A stretch of DNA of 64,000 nt from Marinobacter daqiaonensis (GTDB taxonomy: Bacteria > Pseudomonadota > Gammaproteobacteria > Pseudomonadales > Oleiphilaceae). The stretch covers positions 62,001 to 126,000 of the forward strand of contig NZ_FOYW01000004.1 of NCBI RefSeq assembly GCF_900115285.1, in the 5' to 3' direction. Positions 34,254-45,628 of the stretch are shown in pieces; the stretch's first letter is position 1; the number at the start of each line of letters is the position of its first letter. The position numbers were made by a program, and so were the translations under genes. Under the pieces are notes generated by a model, which saw only the letters and a program-made list of their open reading frames with translations, did not search any database and had not been told where the DNA came from.

Positions 34254-36122
34254 TCATTCCAGGTTTGCGCAGGTCTGCTGGCTTCCCAACAGACCTTCTG
34301 TTCCTCCCGGTGGCTCAATATCGGGGTCGCTGAGATCATCAGCGGAGCATGAGAGGAAAAAGGTGGAGCTCTCCACGCTCTCAGTACCATCGACTTCTAT
34401 GGTTCCGGTCAACTCGACACCAATCCAGGCGCAATGGCTTTGCGGATAGATCAGGTCAAATCCAGCTGACCCATCACTGCTCGTGGTGACGGTTGGGCTG
34501 CTGGTTGTTGCAGAGTTGGTGGGCTCTAGTTCGTTGTTGGAGTTGCGGTCTTCGCCCTGATCAAGGACGCCGTTACCGTTGGTATCCTCCGTCGCACAGA
34601 AGATAGGCTGACTCGGTGAGATAGCCCAGTAGTCTTCGTTAACCACGATCCACTGTCCCTTCCTGTAGCCCGTGGGCAGAACGCTCAATTCAACGATGGC
34701 GTTTTCGACCGGTGCACCGTTGGAGTCGGTGACAATGGCTACAAACGGTTTCCGGTAACGGGCATCATCTGGTTCAAAAATGGTGTTGCCGGTGCCTATC
34801 GCCAGGCGAAGAGCCTGTCGTGCCACTGTGAGGAAAAGGGTGTCCTCGATCGTGCCCGCAACACTGGCGCGAATTTCAACGCCATTTCTTCCACTGCCAG
34901 CATTGCCCGCGTTGTAGGTGGTTTTCGCTTTGCCTGAAGAATCGGTGATGGCGGTGCTGCGGGAGAGGGAGCCACCGCTTCCGTCTTCAATAATGTTGAA
35001 GGTGACTTCCTGGTTCTTGACCAGATTATTGTTGGCGTCTCGGACCGTAGCGACGATTTCGGTTGGTTCGCCGAGGTCCAGCTGGGTTTGTTCAGCCTGT
35101 AGTGTGAGATCGTCCGGAATCGTTGCCACGAACTCAACCTGCAGATCTGTTTCGAGACCGGAGCTAGGATCCCGGGCGGTAATGGTTGCCGGACCAGCGT
35201 TAGTTGATGAAACCAGAATGGAGGCGGTGCCGCCGGAGGTCGAGGCGTTTCCATCGGCAGGGTCAAGGATTCCGCGAGTAGTGGAAAAGCTGACGGGCGT
35301 ACCATCGGCGACGGCCTGGTTTTCCACCAGCCACTCGAGTGTAATTTCTGTCGGTGTGTTCAGGTTGATTTCGGGACCATTCACGGGCTCAAGTAAAGTG
35401 AAGCTGTCCGCCGCGATAGTCACTTCTTTTGAGGCAGACACTTCGCTCTGTCCGCTATAGGCAGAGGCAGTCACGATCTCGGTGCCAGCACGGCTCGAGG
35501 CGGAAAGCGCGACCTCAATGACGCCGTTGGTGCCTGTCTGGACATCACCTGACTGAAGATTGCCGAGGCTTGAGCTCACGGAGATGATCTGGTCGGGTAT
35601 GCCATTGCCTTCCGAGTCAGTCAGAGAAATTCGGTATTGGGCCGTATCACCGAAGGAAACCGACGATGGACCAGCAATGCTGATCCCGGTTCCGCTAAAG
35701 CTGATGCTGACCTCATCTGTCACTCCGCCAGCTGTCACAGAAACCAGAGCAGATCGATTACGGGCATCGCCCGGTGTTACTCGCGCAAAAGCAAGCCCCG
35801 CCGCGTCAGTAACAGCCTGATCAATACGAAGAGACGCATTGCTGTCGACAGAGAAATCCACTGAAACGCCCTCGAGCAAGACGCCATTGCTGTCCTTGAC
35901 CACAACCGTAAGCTCGGATTCAGAAGCGCTAGAGGTTCCGGTTTGTGTCGGGCTCGCAAGCAGATCAACTGTGCCGACCTGGACCTCTTCGTCGCCGCCT
36001 CCGGTACTACCGCCATCTCCCTGTTGCCCCGAAAGTGGCGTGCTGCCATCGCCACCCCCACAAGCTACCAAAAACAGCGCCAACGACATCGCGAGAGCGC
36101 GCGCAAGGAATTTCCCTGACAT
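34254..36122 (-). CDS. Large lipoprotein with bacterial Ig-like repeats
   Basis: The 622-residue protein starts at ATG 36122, eight bases after GGAG. It has a lipoprotein signal (LALFLVAC, Cys near residue 21) followed by a Gly/Asp/Ser-rich linker. About five beta-rich repeats follow of the Big/invasin-intimin type, each with a [10 protein letters not shown] or [14 protein letters not shown] strand and a later [11 protein letters not shown] or [15 protein letters not shown] strand. The last third holds a Ca-binding-like segment, [19 protein letters not shown] (near 515), and six Cys residues in the C-terminal part that could form disulphides. It is probably outer-membrane anchored and surface or periplasmic facing. 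It sits between argS and priA, which are adjacent in P. aeruginosa. Confidence 0.82.
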   Translation of the reverse strand: MSGKFLARALAMSLALFLVACGGGDGSTPLSGQQGDGGSTGGGDEEVQVGTVDLLASPTQTGTSSASESELTVVVKDSNGVLLEGVSVDFSVDSNASLRIDQAVTDAAGLAFARVTPGDARNRSALVSVTAGGVTDEVSISFSGTGISIAGPSSVSFGDTAQYRISLTDSEGNGIPDQIISVSSSLGNLQSGDVQTGTNGVIEVALSASSRAGTEIVTASAYSGQSEVSASKEVTIAADSFTLLEPVNGPEINLNTPTEITLEWLVENQAVADGTPVSFSTTRGILDPADGNASTSGGTASILVSSTNAGPATITARDPSSGLETDLQVEFVATIPDDLTLQAEQTQLDLGEPTEIVATVRDANNNLVKNQEVTFNIIEDGSGGSLSRSTAITDSSGKAKTTYNAGNAGSGRNGVEIRASVAGTIEDTLFLTVARQALRLAIGTGNTIFEPDDARYRKPFVAIVTDSNGAPVENAIVELSVLPTGYRKGQWIVVNEDYWAISPSQPIFCATEDTNGNGVLDQGEDRNSNNELEPTNSATTSSPTVTTSSDGSAGFDLIYPQSHCAWIGVELTGTIEVDGTESVESSTFFLSCSADDLSDPDIEPPGGTEGLLGSQQTCANLE

Positions 36123-36343
36123 TTTTATTTCTCCAGTCTCAGTTTCAGCACTATGCACAACGCCTCGCAGACCTTACTTGCAAATCATAAAGTTACGGGG
36201 CTTTCATTAAATTGGTTTCTAACTCGCTGGAATCATAGCATAGCGATGGCGATTGCTATTGTGGAACGGCTCCAATTATTTAAAGAAATGTAATGGTGTG
36301 CCGTGGATCAACTTTTGCGGCGGTGTACTGGAGGTGGGCTGGA

Positions 36344-38518
36344 TCAACTCGTTTCCAGCGGGTCAATATCGATGATCCAGCGTAATGACGTGGGCAGTCG
36401 CCTTGAGTCCAGATCTGCGCACAGCCGGGAAACAACCCGGTTAAGGTGACCCCGCCGGTCCGCCTGCAGGATCAGCTGGGCCCGGTGGCGGTCGGCCTTG
36501 CGGGCCAGTGCAGCAGGGAGCGGCCCCCATATCTCTACCGCATCATCGGTCAGTTGCTGGCGGATCTGGTCGAGAAAACCAAGGGCCTCTTCCATCGATG
36601 GTGCCTCGGCTCGGACAATGGCCATGGCCCGGAACGGGGGAAGGGCGGACTCCTGTCTTTCAGTCAGCAGCTGTTTCGCCATGGCCAGATAGTTCCCCCC
36701 CGCCAGCGATTGCAACAGTGGATGGTCACTGTGGCAGGTCTGGATCAGTACTTTGCCCGGCAGGCTGCCTCGGCCGGCGCGTCCACTCACCTGGAGCAGG
36801 GTTTGCACCATTTGTTCCGGTGCCCGGAAGTCAACGCTGAACAGGCCGCCATCAGCATTGATAACCACTACCAGGGTGATATTGTGAAAGTCGTGCCCCT
36901 TGGCCACCATCTGAGTGCCCACCAGGATGCAGGGGTTGCCCTCGTTGACCTGTGAGATGATGCTCTGGATGCTGCCCTTGCGCTGTGTGCTGTCCCGGTC
37001 AATCCTGAGCACCGGCGTTGCGGGAAAGGCGGTCGCGAGGACCTCCTCCGCCCGTTCGGTGCCCTGGCCAACCGGGTGACAGGCCTCGCTGTCGCACTTC
37101 GGGCAGTGGCGGAACGCCGGTTGCTGGTAATCGCAATGGTGGCAGCGCAGGGCCCGGTCCCGGCGGTGGTAAGTGAGACGGGTATCGCAATGGGGGCATT
37201 CAGCGATGTGCCCACAGTCGAAACACATGAGCACGGGAGAGTAACCACGCCGGTTGATATAGATCAGGACCTGCTGCCTCGCTTCCAGGGCCGCGCCAAT
37301 GGCCTGTATCGCCGGCCTGGAGAGGCCTCCTTCCAATGGGCGACTGCGGATATCGAGCAGGCTGATAGTCGGCTCGGTCGCATTGCCGGCCCTTTCCGTC
37401 AGGTCCACCCTTGTGTACTTACCGGTCCGGGCGTTATGCAGAGATTCAAGCGAAGGCGTGGCAGAGCCCAGAATCACCGGGCAGTGGTTGCGCTGTGCAC
37501 GGAACACCGCCATGTCCCGGGCGGAATACCGGAATCCCTCTCCCTGCTTATAGGAGCTGTCATGCTCCTCGTCCACGATGATGGCCTGCAACCGGGTGAA
37601 CGGCAGCAATACCGCTGAACGGGTTCCGATCAGAATGACCGGCTCGCCGTTTCTGACCCTGAGCCAGGTCTCCAGTCGCTCCCGATCGTTAAGGGCGGAG
37701 TGCCAGACCACAATACGTCCGCCGAAGTACCGGCGGAAGCGGGCAACCGTCTGGGGCGTAAGATTGATTTCCGGTACCAGGACCAGTGCCTGGCCGGCGT
37801 CTTCGAGACGGTCCTGTAAATAATGAAGGTAGAGTTCGGTTTTGCCGCTTCCCGTAATTCCATAAAGTAGTGTGGCTGAAAAGCCGCATTCTTGGGGGAG
37901 GGCACGGAACGCTTCCTGCTGGGCGCCGGTCAGCGGCGGCAGGTTGCTTTCGGTTGTTGATGGCAACTGGTTGACGGCCGGCTTTTCAGCTGCCCGAACC
38001 AGTCCTTTTTGTCCGAGGCTGTGGAGTTGCGCCTTTGTGTAGCCCTGCTGTCGGAGTTGGCTCCACGGCACTGGACCTTCCGCCAACCGCAATTGCTCCA
38101 TGAGTTCGCGTTGTCTGTGGGCGTTGGCCGGAAGGTTGGTGGAGCCGGAAACATCAATCAGCTGCCAGAAGCTTTCGGGAGCCGTGAGTTCTGCGGGTTG
38201 GCCGCGACGCAGGGCCGGAGGCAGCGCCATGAACAGACATTCGCCCAGAGGATGTTGGTAATAGCTCGCGGCCCAGCTGAGGAGTTCCAGAGTTTCCGGC
38301 GGCAGGGCCGGCCAGTTCTCCAGGGCAGCGCCCGCTGGTTTGAGTTCAAGCCCTGGCGGTGGCGTGACCCCGGTTTCAACGACGAGGCCAATAGCGGAGC
38401 GGGGGCCAAAGGGGACCCGCAATCGTTGACCCGGGCAGAGCTGCCTGCCCTCCGGCACCCAGTAGTCGAACAGTCGCCGGATAGGACGGTTTAAGGCAAC
38501 GCGGACAGTCTGGCTCAC
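36344..38518 (-). CDS. priA: Primosomal protein N' PriA (replication restart helicase)
   Basis: I place the start at GTG 38518 because GGAG stands six bases upstream and the protein then starts SQTVRVALNRPIRRLFDYW, the usual PriA N-terminus; the frame stays open to 38650. The 724-residue protein has Walker A GITGSGKTELYLHYL near residue 225, DEEHDSSYKQGEGFRYSARD near 320, and the zinc-binding Cys clusters CFDCGHIAECPHCD and CHHCDYQQPAFRHCPKCDSE between about 436 and 480. PriA reloads the replisome at stalled forks. It is divergent from rpmE. Confidence 0.95.
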   Translation of the reverse strand: MSQTVRVALNRPIRRLFDYWVPEGRQLCPGQRLRVPFGPRSAIGLVVETGVTPPPGLELKPAGAALENWPALPPETLELLSWAASYYQHPLGECLFMALPPALRRGQPAELTAPESFWQLIDVSGSTNLPANAHRQRELMEQLRLAEGPVPWSQLRQQGYTKAQLHSLGQKGLVRAAEKPAVNQLPSTTESNLPPLTGAQQEAFRALPQECGFSATLLYGITGSGKTELYLHYLQDRLEDAGQALVLVPEINLTPQTVARFRRYFGGRIVVWHSALNDRERLETWLRVRNGEPVILIGTRSAVLLPFTRLQAIIVDEEHDSSYKQGEGFRYSARDMAVFRAQRNHCPVILGSATPSLESLHNARTGKYTRVDLTERAGNATEPTISLLDIRSRPLEGGLSRPAIQAIGAALEARQQVLIYINRRGYSPVLMCFDCGHIAECPHCDTRLTYHRRDRALRCHHCDYQQPAFRHCPKCDSEACHPVGQGTERAEEVLATAFPATPVLRIDRDSTQRKGSIQSIISQVNEGNPCILVGTQMVAKGHDFHNITLVVVINADGGLFSVDFRAPEQMVQTLLQVSGRAGRGSLPGKVLIQTCHSDHPLLQSLAGGNYLAMAKQLLTERQESALPPFRAMAIVRAEAPSMEEALGFLDQIRQQLTDDAVEIWGPLPAALARKADRHRAQLILQADRRGHLNRVVSRLCADLDSRRLPTSLRWIIDIDPLETS

Positions 38519-38563
38519 GATGGCTCCGGGCCTGATGGGCAAGTGTTTCGGGCGACGCGTATC

Positions 38564-38592
38564 TTGCGAAAAAGGCGATTTGCCAGTAAGAT
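38564..38592 (+). promoter_or_regulatory. Probable sigma-70 promoter of rpmE
   Basis: TTGCGA at 38564-38569 and TAAGAT at 38587-38592 are separated by exactly 17 bases (4 of 6 matches each to the consensus). It predicts a 5' leader of about 145 bases before the rpmE ATG at 38743. Confidence 0.5.
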
Positions 38593-38670
38593 GCGCGGTC
38601 TGTTTGAGGCGGGGTTGATTGTGCCCTGTCTGTCCACTGGATTCAAACATGCGGTGCCCGGCATCAAGGC

Positions 38671-38700
38671 CCTGAAATGCGTCGAAAAACGGCTTTCAGG
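38671..38700 (+). promoter_or_regulatory. Stem-loop in the rpmE leader
   Basis: CCTGAAA (38671-38677) pairs perfectly with TTTCAGG (38694-38700), with an inner GTCG/CGGC stem around an AAAAA loop. It ends 42 bases before the rpmE start. E. coli bL31 represses its own mRNA through the leader, so this hairpin is a candidate autoregulatory site. The link is an inference from structure and position. Confidence 0.4.
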
Positions 38701-38742
38701 ACTGGATGACCGGGTGGCGGCATGACCCGGAAGAGGTTCGCC

Positions 38743-38964
38743 ATGAAAGAAGGTATTCACCCGAAGTACGAAGAAATCACCGCAACCTGCAGCTGCGGTA
38801 ATGTAATCAAGACCCGTTCCACTGTGGGCCAGAACCTGCAACTGGACGTGTGCTCCCAGTGTCACCCCTTTTATACCGGTAAGCAGAAGGTGATGGACAC
38901 TGGTGGTCGGATCGATCGCTTCCAGAAGCGCTTCGGTGGCCGCATTGGTGGCAAGAAGAGCTGA
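38743..38964 (+). CDS. rpmE: 50S ribosomal protein L31 (bL31, zinc-binding type)
   Basis: The 73-residue protein begins [20 protein letters not shown] and contains the zinc ligands CSCG (Cys16, Cys18) and CSQCH (Cys37, Cys40). This is the C+ form, which binds zinc; under zinc starvation it is often replaced by a C- paralogue (not present here). ATG 38743 is preceded by GGAAGAGG. The hairpin terminator at 39003-39030 ends the transcript. Confidence 0.96.
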   Translation: MKEGIHPKYEEITATCSCGNVIKTRSTVGQNLQLDVCSQCHPFYTGKQKVMDTGGRIDRFQKRFGGRIGGKKS

Positions 38965-39002
38965 TTCCGGACTGCCGGCGTTACGCCGGCAGGGCGATAT
39001 CG

Positions 39003-39030
39003 AAAAGCACCCCTCGGGGTGCTTTTTTTT
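39003..39030 (+). terminator. Rho-independent terminator after rpmE
   Basis: AGCACCCC (39006-39013) pairs with GGGGTGCT (39016-39023) and is followed by eight T residues. It lies 39 bases after the rpmE stop. A GCCGGCG/CGCCGGC stem at about 38974-38990 precedes it. Confidence 0.9.
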
Positions 39031-39077
39031 GTGGGCCTTTGGCGGAACCGTGTAGCGGGTAATACGTATTCAGGCCC

Positions 39078-39106
39078 TTGTTTGATAGCATGCTTCGGGT
39101 CATAAT
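39078..39106 (+). promoter_or_regulatory. Possible promoter of the malic enzyme gene
   Basis: TTGTTT (39078-39083) and CATAAT (39101-39106) are spaced by 17 bases. The -10 is 5 of 6, the -35 only 3 of 6. It stands 150 bases before the ATG. The rest of the 292-base spacer 38965-39256 shows only the rpmE terminator and no coding sequence. Confidence 0.4.
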
Positions 39107-39256
39107 GGCGCGCTAATTTCGCATCGGGCCGAGGAATACGGCCTTCTGCGGACAATGAAGAAGGGAGATGCGGATAATGGCCGGCAGAACTGCCGATCGG
39201 ATGTCTGCAGCAACGTATCTCCATCCCTTTTTAACGTGACAAACGGAACAGTGGCA

Positions 39257-40522
39257 ATGTCTCAAGATCTGAAAGAAGCAGCCCTTGAATATCACGCCCA
39301 GCCGCGGCCGGGTAAGCTGAGTGTTGAAATCACCAAGCCGACCCAGACTTCCCGCGATCTCTCTCTGGCGTACAGCCCCGGGGTTGCCGAACCGGTCCGC
39401 GAGATCGCAAAGGACCCCGAGAATGCATACAAGTACACCGGCAAGGGCAACCTTGTTGCGGTGATCTCCGATGGCACCGCTATCCTGGGCCTCGGCAATC
39501 TCGGCCCGCTGGCCAGCAAGCCGGTGATGGAAGGGAAAGGCGTACTGTTCAAGCGCTTTGCCGGTATCGACGTGTTCGACATTGAGGTGAACTCCGAAAG
39601 TCCTCAGGCGTTCATTGAAACCGTGGAGCGGATTGCTGACACCTTTGGCGGCATCAATCTCGAAGACATCAAGGCACCCGAATGCTTCGAGATCGAGCGT
39701 GCCCTGATTGAAAAGTGCAGCGTGCCCATCTTCCACGATGATCAGCATGGAACCGCCATCGTAACCGCGGCGGGCATGCTGAATGCCCTGGAGCTGCAGG
39801 GCAAGAAGATCGAGGAAGCCAAAGTCGTCTGCCTGGGTGCCGGTGCAGCTGCCATTGCCTGCATGAAGCTGCTGGTAAGCTGTGGTGTTCGCTCCGAGAA
39901 CATCTTCATGCTGGATCGCAAGGGTGTGATCCATGCGGGCCGCGATGATCTTAACCAGTACAAGGCGATGTTCGCCAACGACACCGATCGTCGTACTCTC
40001 GACGACGCCATCGAAGGCGCGGATGTGTTCCTGGGGCTGTCCGGCCCCGACCTGTTCTCTGTTGAGCAGTTGAACAAGATGGCACCGAATCCGATCATAT
40101 TTGCGTGCTCCAATCCGGATCCGGAAATCAAGCCGGAGCTGGCCCTGGCGGCGCGTAGTGATCTGATCATGGCGACCGGGCGTTCCGACTATCCGAACCA
40201 GGTGAACAACGTGCTTGGCTTCCCGTTCATCTTCCGTGGTGCCCTGGATGTCCGCGCCACGGCGATCAATGAAGAGATGAAGGTCGCTGCGGTACACGCC
40301 ATCCGTGAACTGGCCAAGGAGCCGGTTCCTGCTGAAATCTGCGAGGCCTATGGTGTGGACAAATTCGAGTTCGGTAAGCAGTACATCATTCCCAAGCCGA
40401 TGGATGTCCGGCTGCTGGATGTAGTGCCGGCGGCAGTCGCCCGTGCGGCCGTGGACTCGGGAGTGGCTCGCAAAGGCTATCCCGAGCACTACCCGCTCAA
40501 GTCCATGGATGACATTCGCTGA
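39257..40522 (+). CDS. maeB: NAD(P)-dependent malic enzyme, short form
   Basis: The 421-residue protein has the malic N-terminal domain with [18 protein letters not shown] near residue 37, the [11 protein letters not shown] substrate/NAD block near 160 and the [13 protein letters not shown] cofactor loop near 195. It oxidatively decarboxylates malate to pyruvate and supplies NADPH. It lacks the C-terminal phosphotransacetylase-like domain of E. coli MaeB (759 residues). The frame continues upstream to 39155, but [20 protein letters not shown] from ATG 39257 is the family start. A two-way terminator separates it from mrcA. Confidence 0.92.
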   Translation: MSQDLKEAALEYHAQPRPGKLSVEITKPTQTSRDLSLAYSPGVAEPVREIAKDPENAYKYTGKGNLVAVISDGTAILGLGNLGPLASKPVMEGKGVLFKRFAGIDVFDIEVNSESPQAFIETVERIADTFGGINLEDIKAPECFEIERALIEKCSVPIFHDDQHGTAIVTAAGMLNALELQGKKIEEAKVVCLGAGAAAIACMKLLVSCGVRSENIFMLDRKGVIHAGRDDLNQYKAMFANDTDRRTLDDAIEGADVFLGLSGPDLFSVEQLNKMAPNPIIFACSNPDPEIKPELALAARSDLIMATGRSDYPNQVNNVLGFPFIFRGALDVRATAINEEMKVAAVHAIRELAKEPVPAEICEAYGVDKFEFGKQYIIPKPMDVRLLDVVPAAVARAAVDSGVARKGYPEHYPLKSMDDIR

Positions 40523-40542
40523 TATTCAGCGTGTCATTCCAT

Positions 40543-40576
40543 AAAAAAACCGACGGTTTTCACCGTCGGTTTTTTT
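40543..40576. terminator. Bidirectional terminator between maeB and mrcA
   Basis: The stem AAAACCGACGG/CCGTCGGTTTT (within 40543-40556 and 40563-40576) with a six-base loop is flanked by an A-run on the left and a T-run on the right. It therefore works for maeB on the plus strand and mrcA on the minus strand. Confidence 0.9.
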
Positions 40577-40627
40577 ATGCCCGCTCCCCTGGGGGCGATG
40601 TCTTGGGCCTGGTTCCGCCGCTGTGTA

Positions 40628-43117
40628 TCAGAACAGGTTGCGGGGCAGGTTGGCGTCCTCGCTGTCGCCGCTAAGCCCGTTGCTGGCCCTTTCCTCTGGC
40701 TGATTCTCCTCGCGGAAAATTTCGAAAACGGCATTTTCCTGCCCAGGACTTGCCCGCTCGCCGGTATTGGGGTCGATGCGCACGCGAACGATTCCGGGAG
40801 GTTGCTCCATGTTGGCTGCAGGCATGTCCTCGAGGGCGACGCGCATGTAGTCGATCCAGACAGGTAGGGCCGCCGTGCTGCCGAATTCCCGGGCACCCAG
40901 AGTGGCGGGCTGGTCGAAGCCGACCCACGTGGTGGTGGCGAGTTCATGATTGAAGCCGGAGAACCAGGCATCCTTTTGTTCATTTGTGGTGCCGGTTTTG
41001 CCAGCAAGATCGTCCCTCTCCAATACCTGGGCCGCGGTTCCGGTACCCTGCTTGATGACATCTTTCAGCATGGAATGGAGAATATAGACGGCCCGTGCAT
41101 TGGCCAGACGCTCCGCTACCCGAATTGCCGGAAAGCCCACCTCGACAGTTGGCGTGCTTTCCCGAAGCTGATCGCAGTCACTGTCGCAGAGGATCGCCGG
41201 TGGGGCCTCAAAAAGCAGCCGGCCTTCGCTGTCTTCGATGGACTGTATCAGGTATGGGTGTACGTCGTAGCCTCCATTGGCAACCACGGCGAATGCCCGG
41301 GCCATGTCCATAGGGGTCATTGAGCCGCTCCCCAGGGCCAGGGAAAGATCCCGGTTCAGATGGTCCGTGGGGATGTCGAGCTGGCGTAGATAGTCGATAG
41401 TAGTGCCGATGCCAAGATCCTGGAGCAATCGGATGGATACCAGATTGCGGGACCGATAAAGTGCTTCCCGTAAACGGGTCGGGCCCCGGAACTCGCCGCC
41501 GGCGTTCTTCGGGCGCCATCCTGGCTCCATGCTTTCTGTTTCCTGGACGATAGGGGCATCATTATAGATGGTGGCTGGTGTCATGCCCTGCTCAAGGGCG
41601 GCCAGGTAAATGAAGGGCTTGAAGATTGATCCGGGCTGGCGCATGGCCTGCGTTGCCCGATTGTATTTAGTCTGGCTGAAGCTGTAGCCGCCGGAGAGAG
41701 CCAGAATGGCGCCGTTTCTGGCATCCAGGGAGACCAGGGCGCCCTGGACATCCGGGATCTGGCTCAGGGACATGGCGACCGGCTTGATGACAGGTACGGG
41801 TTCTGCTGCCAGGCTGTCGGTGACTGACTCACCGTCTTCCGTTAACGGGGCGGCTTCAGTCGCAGTCGGCTCCCGTCGGGCGTACACAATATCGCCGACG
41901 GAAAGGACATCCGAGACCTTGCTTGGCTCGGGGCCCACACTGTTGACGCTCCGATATGGACGAGCCCAGGTCATGGCTTCAAAAGGTATGAATCCTTCGC
42001 CCAGATGCCTGGAATACACCTTGGCGTTCTGTTCGTCTTCGTCTATCGAAATGACGAGAACCGGATAGAGTTCTTCCACCTTGGGGTGGTTGTCCAGGGC
42101 CTCCCGGTAAGCGTCTTCGTCCGCGGGTACGACGTCTGAGGTGTCCACGGGGCCGCGGTAGCCATGGCGGCGGTCGTATGCTTCAAGGCCTGCCTGCAGC
42201 GCTGATGTGGCTGCTGTCTGGTTCTCGCTCTTGACGGTGAGTGTTACCCGGAAACCGTCGTTATAGGCAGCCTCTCCATAGCGAGCGACCATTTCGGAAC
42301 GGGCCATTTCCGCGACATAGTCCCCGCTTACTTCGGTTTTGGGAGCGTTATAGTGCGCGGTCAGCGGTGCGTTTATGGCCGTCTCGTAGTCATCGGGTTG
42401 AATGTACCCGAGGTCGAGCATCCGCCCGATGATCCAGTTGCGCCGGGTTAGGGCCCGCTCCGGGTTGGCCAGGGGATTGAAGGCGGAGGGGGCCTTGGGC
42501 AGGCCGGCGAGCATGGCCATTTGTGCCAGGTCAAGATCCTCCACCGACTTGCCATAGTAGACTTGGGCTGCTGCCGCCAGACCATAGGCACGGTTACCAA
42601 GGTAAATCTTGTTCAGGTACAGCTGAAGAATCTGTTGCTTGGTGAGTTCCTGTTCGATCTGGAGGGCCAGGAGAATCTCGTTGAATTTGCGGGCGAAAGT
42701 CCGGTCACGGGTGAGAAAATAGTTCTTGGCAACCTGCATGGTGATGGTGCTGCCACCGGATTGGATTTCACCGGTGGAGGCCAGCTCCACGGCGGCCCGG
42801 GTCAGGCCGATGATGTCCACGCCGAAATGCTCGTAGAAGCGTGAGTCTTCTGCCGCGAGGAAGGCCTGGAGCTGGCGTTCGGGGATTTGGTCGATTGTGA
42901 CAGGCGTCCTTCTCTTTTCCCCGAATTCTGCTATTAATGCGTCATCTGAAGTGTAGATCCTCAGTGGCGTCTGCAGGCGGGTATCGAGTAACTGGTGCAC
43001 CGGTGGAAGGCCGGGCCGAAGGTGGAGATAGAAGCCAGCGGCAATGAGCATGGCGCAACTGACCCCCAGAATGGCCAGCCAGAGAAAGAAGCGTGATGCT
43101 GTAATCAGTCGGGACAT
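40628..43117 (-). CDS. mrcA: Penicillin-binding protein 1A
   Basis: The 829-residue class A PBP has a signal anchor (residues 8-30). A GT51 transglycosylase domain follows, with EDSRFYEHFGVDIIGLTRA near 89 carrying the catalytic Glu and GGSTITMQVAKN near 120. The transpeptidase domain has QPGSIFKPF (SxxK) near 475, SRN near 528 and KTGTTNE near 727. It polymerises and cross-links peptidoglycan. The last 40 residues are acidic. The order ponA next to divergent pilM is the same as PA5045/PA5044 in P. aeruginosa. Confidence 0.95.
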   Translation of the reverse strand: MSRLITASRFFLWLAILGVSCAMLIAAGFYLHLRPGLPPVHQLLDTRLQTPLRIYTSDDALIAEFGEKRRTPVTIDQIPERQLQAFLAAEDSRFYEHFGVDIIGLTRAAVELASTGEIQSGGSTITMQVAKNYFLTRDRTFARKFNEILLALQIEQELTKQQILQLYLNKIYLGNRAYGLAAAAQVYYGKSVEDLDLAQMAMLAGLPKAPSAFNPLANPERALTRRNWIIGRMLDLGYIQPDDYETAINAPLTAHYNAPKTEVSGDYVAEMARSEMVARYGEAAYNDGFRVTLTVKSENQTAATSALQAGLEAYDRRHGYRGPVDTSDVVPADEDAYREALDNHPKVEELYPVLVISIDEDEQNAKVYSRHLGEGFIPFEAMTWARPYRSVNSVGPEPSKVSDVLSVGDIVYARREPTATEAAPLTEDGESVTDSLAAEPVPVIKPVAMSLSQIPDVQGALVSLDARNGAILALSGGYSFSQTKYNRATQAMRQPGSIFKPFIYLAALEQGMTPATIYNDAPIVQETESMEPGWRPKNAGGEFRGPTRLREALYRSRNLVSIRLLQDLGIGTTIDYLRQLDIPTDHLNRDLSLALGSGSMTPMDMARAFAVVANGGYDVHPYLIQSIEDSEGRLLFEAPPAILCDSDCDQLRESTPTVEVGFPAIRVAERLANARAVYILHSMLKDVIKQGTGTAAQVLERDDLAGKTGTTNEQKDAWFSGFNHELATTTWVGFDQPATLGAREFGSTAALPVWIDYMRVALEDMPAANMEQPPGIVRVRIDPNTGERASPGQENAVFEIFREENQPEERASNGLSGDSEDANLPRNLF

Positions 43118-44451
<1,334 letters not shown>

Positions 44452-44452
<1 letters not shown>

Positions 44453-45018
44453 TGGCAAAAATCAACCTCAGACCCTGGCGGGAAGAGCTCAGGGCAGAGA
44501 AGCAGAAACGTTTCGTTGCGACCCTGCTGGGCGCAGCCATTGTGGCCGCGGGGCTGGTCTTTCTGTGGAAGACCGACATGGACAACCGCATCGCCTACCA
44601 GGAATCCCGCAACAGTTATATCGAGGCAGCCTCGAAACAACTGGACAGCCAGATCCGGGAAATCGAGGAGCTGCGCAAGCGGCGCGAAGAACTGCTGGCC
44701 CGCATGGAGGTGATCCAGGATTTGCAGGGCAAGCGACCGGTCATCGTGCGGGTATTTGATGAATTGGTGCGAACCCTGCCGGAAGGCCTGTTTTACAAGG
44801 ATCTGGGCAAAAAAGGAGAAACGCTGAGTATTGTCGGTATGGCGGAATCCAACAGCCGTATCTCTACGTTGATGCGGAACTTCGAGGGATCCGACTGGTT
44901 CAGTAATCCCAATCTGAACAATGTGGCCGCCGCGGACAGTCAGCGGGCCGGCTACAGCGAATTTAACATGTCGGTGAGTCAGACCACACCGGAGCCGGAA
45001 GAGGAGAGCAACCAGTGA
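44452..45018 (+). CDS. pilN: Type IV pilus assembly protein PilN
   Basis: The 188-residue protein begins MAKINLRPWREELRAEKQ, which contains the conserved INLxPWR peptide that docks into PilM. A membrane segment (FVATLLGAAIVAAGLVFLW, 22-40) and a periplasmic coiled coil with ferredoxin-like fold follow. It pairs with PilO in the inner-membrane alignment complex. The gene overlaps pilM by one base and pilO by four. Confidence 0.95.
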
Positions 45019-45626
45019 GCCTGTCGGACTCTCTCAAAAGCCTGAATGAATTCGACATCAATGACCTTGATGTCAACAATGCCGGTATCTGGCCGGCACC
45101 CGTCAAGTTTATCGTGGTGTTGATCGTCGTTGGCCTGATTGTGGGTGGCGGATACTGGTTCTTTATCAAGGACCAGTATGCCCAGCTTGAGCGGGTCGAG
45201 CGCCAGGAGGCCGAGTTGCGCCAGGAATATGAGCGCAAGGCTTATCAGGTGGCGAACCTGGAAGTCTTCAAGCAGCAGATGGCGGAAATGGAAGAGACCT
45301 TCGGCGCTCTGGTGCGCCAGTTGCCCAGCGACACAGAGGTGCCGGGCCTGCTGGAGGATATCACCAACACCGCCCTGGGAAGTGGTTTGTCATTGCAGGA
45401 AATCCAGTTGCAGAGTGAGCAGCGCCGCGATTTTTACGTGGAGTTGCCCATCAATATCCAGGTAAGTGGCTCCTACCATGAGCTGGCTTCGTTCGTCAGC
45501 AGCGTTGCCGGCCTTCCGCGGATTGTGACGCTGCATGATTTTTCCATCAAACCACGCAGCGATAATGCGGATCAGCTCGATATGCAGGTCGTCGCAAAAA
45601 CCTACCGCTACCGGGATGGAGAGTGA
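45015..45626 (+). CDS. pilO: Type IV pilus assembly protein PilO
   Basis: The 203-residue protein starts with GTG at 45015 (SLSDSLKSLNEFDINDLDVN). One membrane segment (FIVVLIVVGLIVGGGYWFF, about 35-53) is followed by a long coiled coil and a C-terminal ferredoxin-like domain (from about 100). It heterodimerises with PilN and helps align the secretin with the inner platform. It overlaps pilN by four bases, and its stop lies two bases before the chosen pilP start. Confidence 0.95.
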   Translation: MSLSDSLKSLNEFDINDLDVNNAGIWPAPVKFIVVLIVVGLIVGGGYWFFIKDQYAQLERVERQEAELRQEYERKAYQVANLEVFKQQMAEMEETFGALVRQLPSDTEVPGLLEDITNTALGSGLSLQEIQLQSEQRRDFYVELPINIQVSGSYHELASFVSSVAGLPRIVTLHDFSIKPRSDNADQLDMQVVAKTYRYRDGE

Positions 45627-45628
45627 TC

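Noticed and set aside
34091..34390. Extended N-terminus of argS
   Set aside because: The upstream open frame crosses the terminator of the lipoprotein gene and has no argS family sequence; the family start is at 34090.
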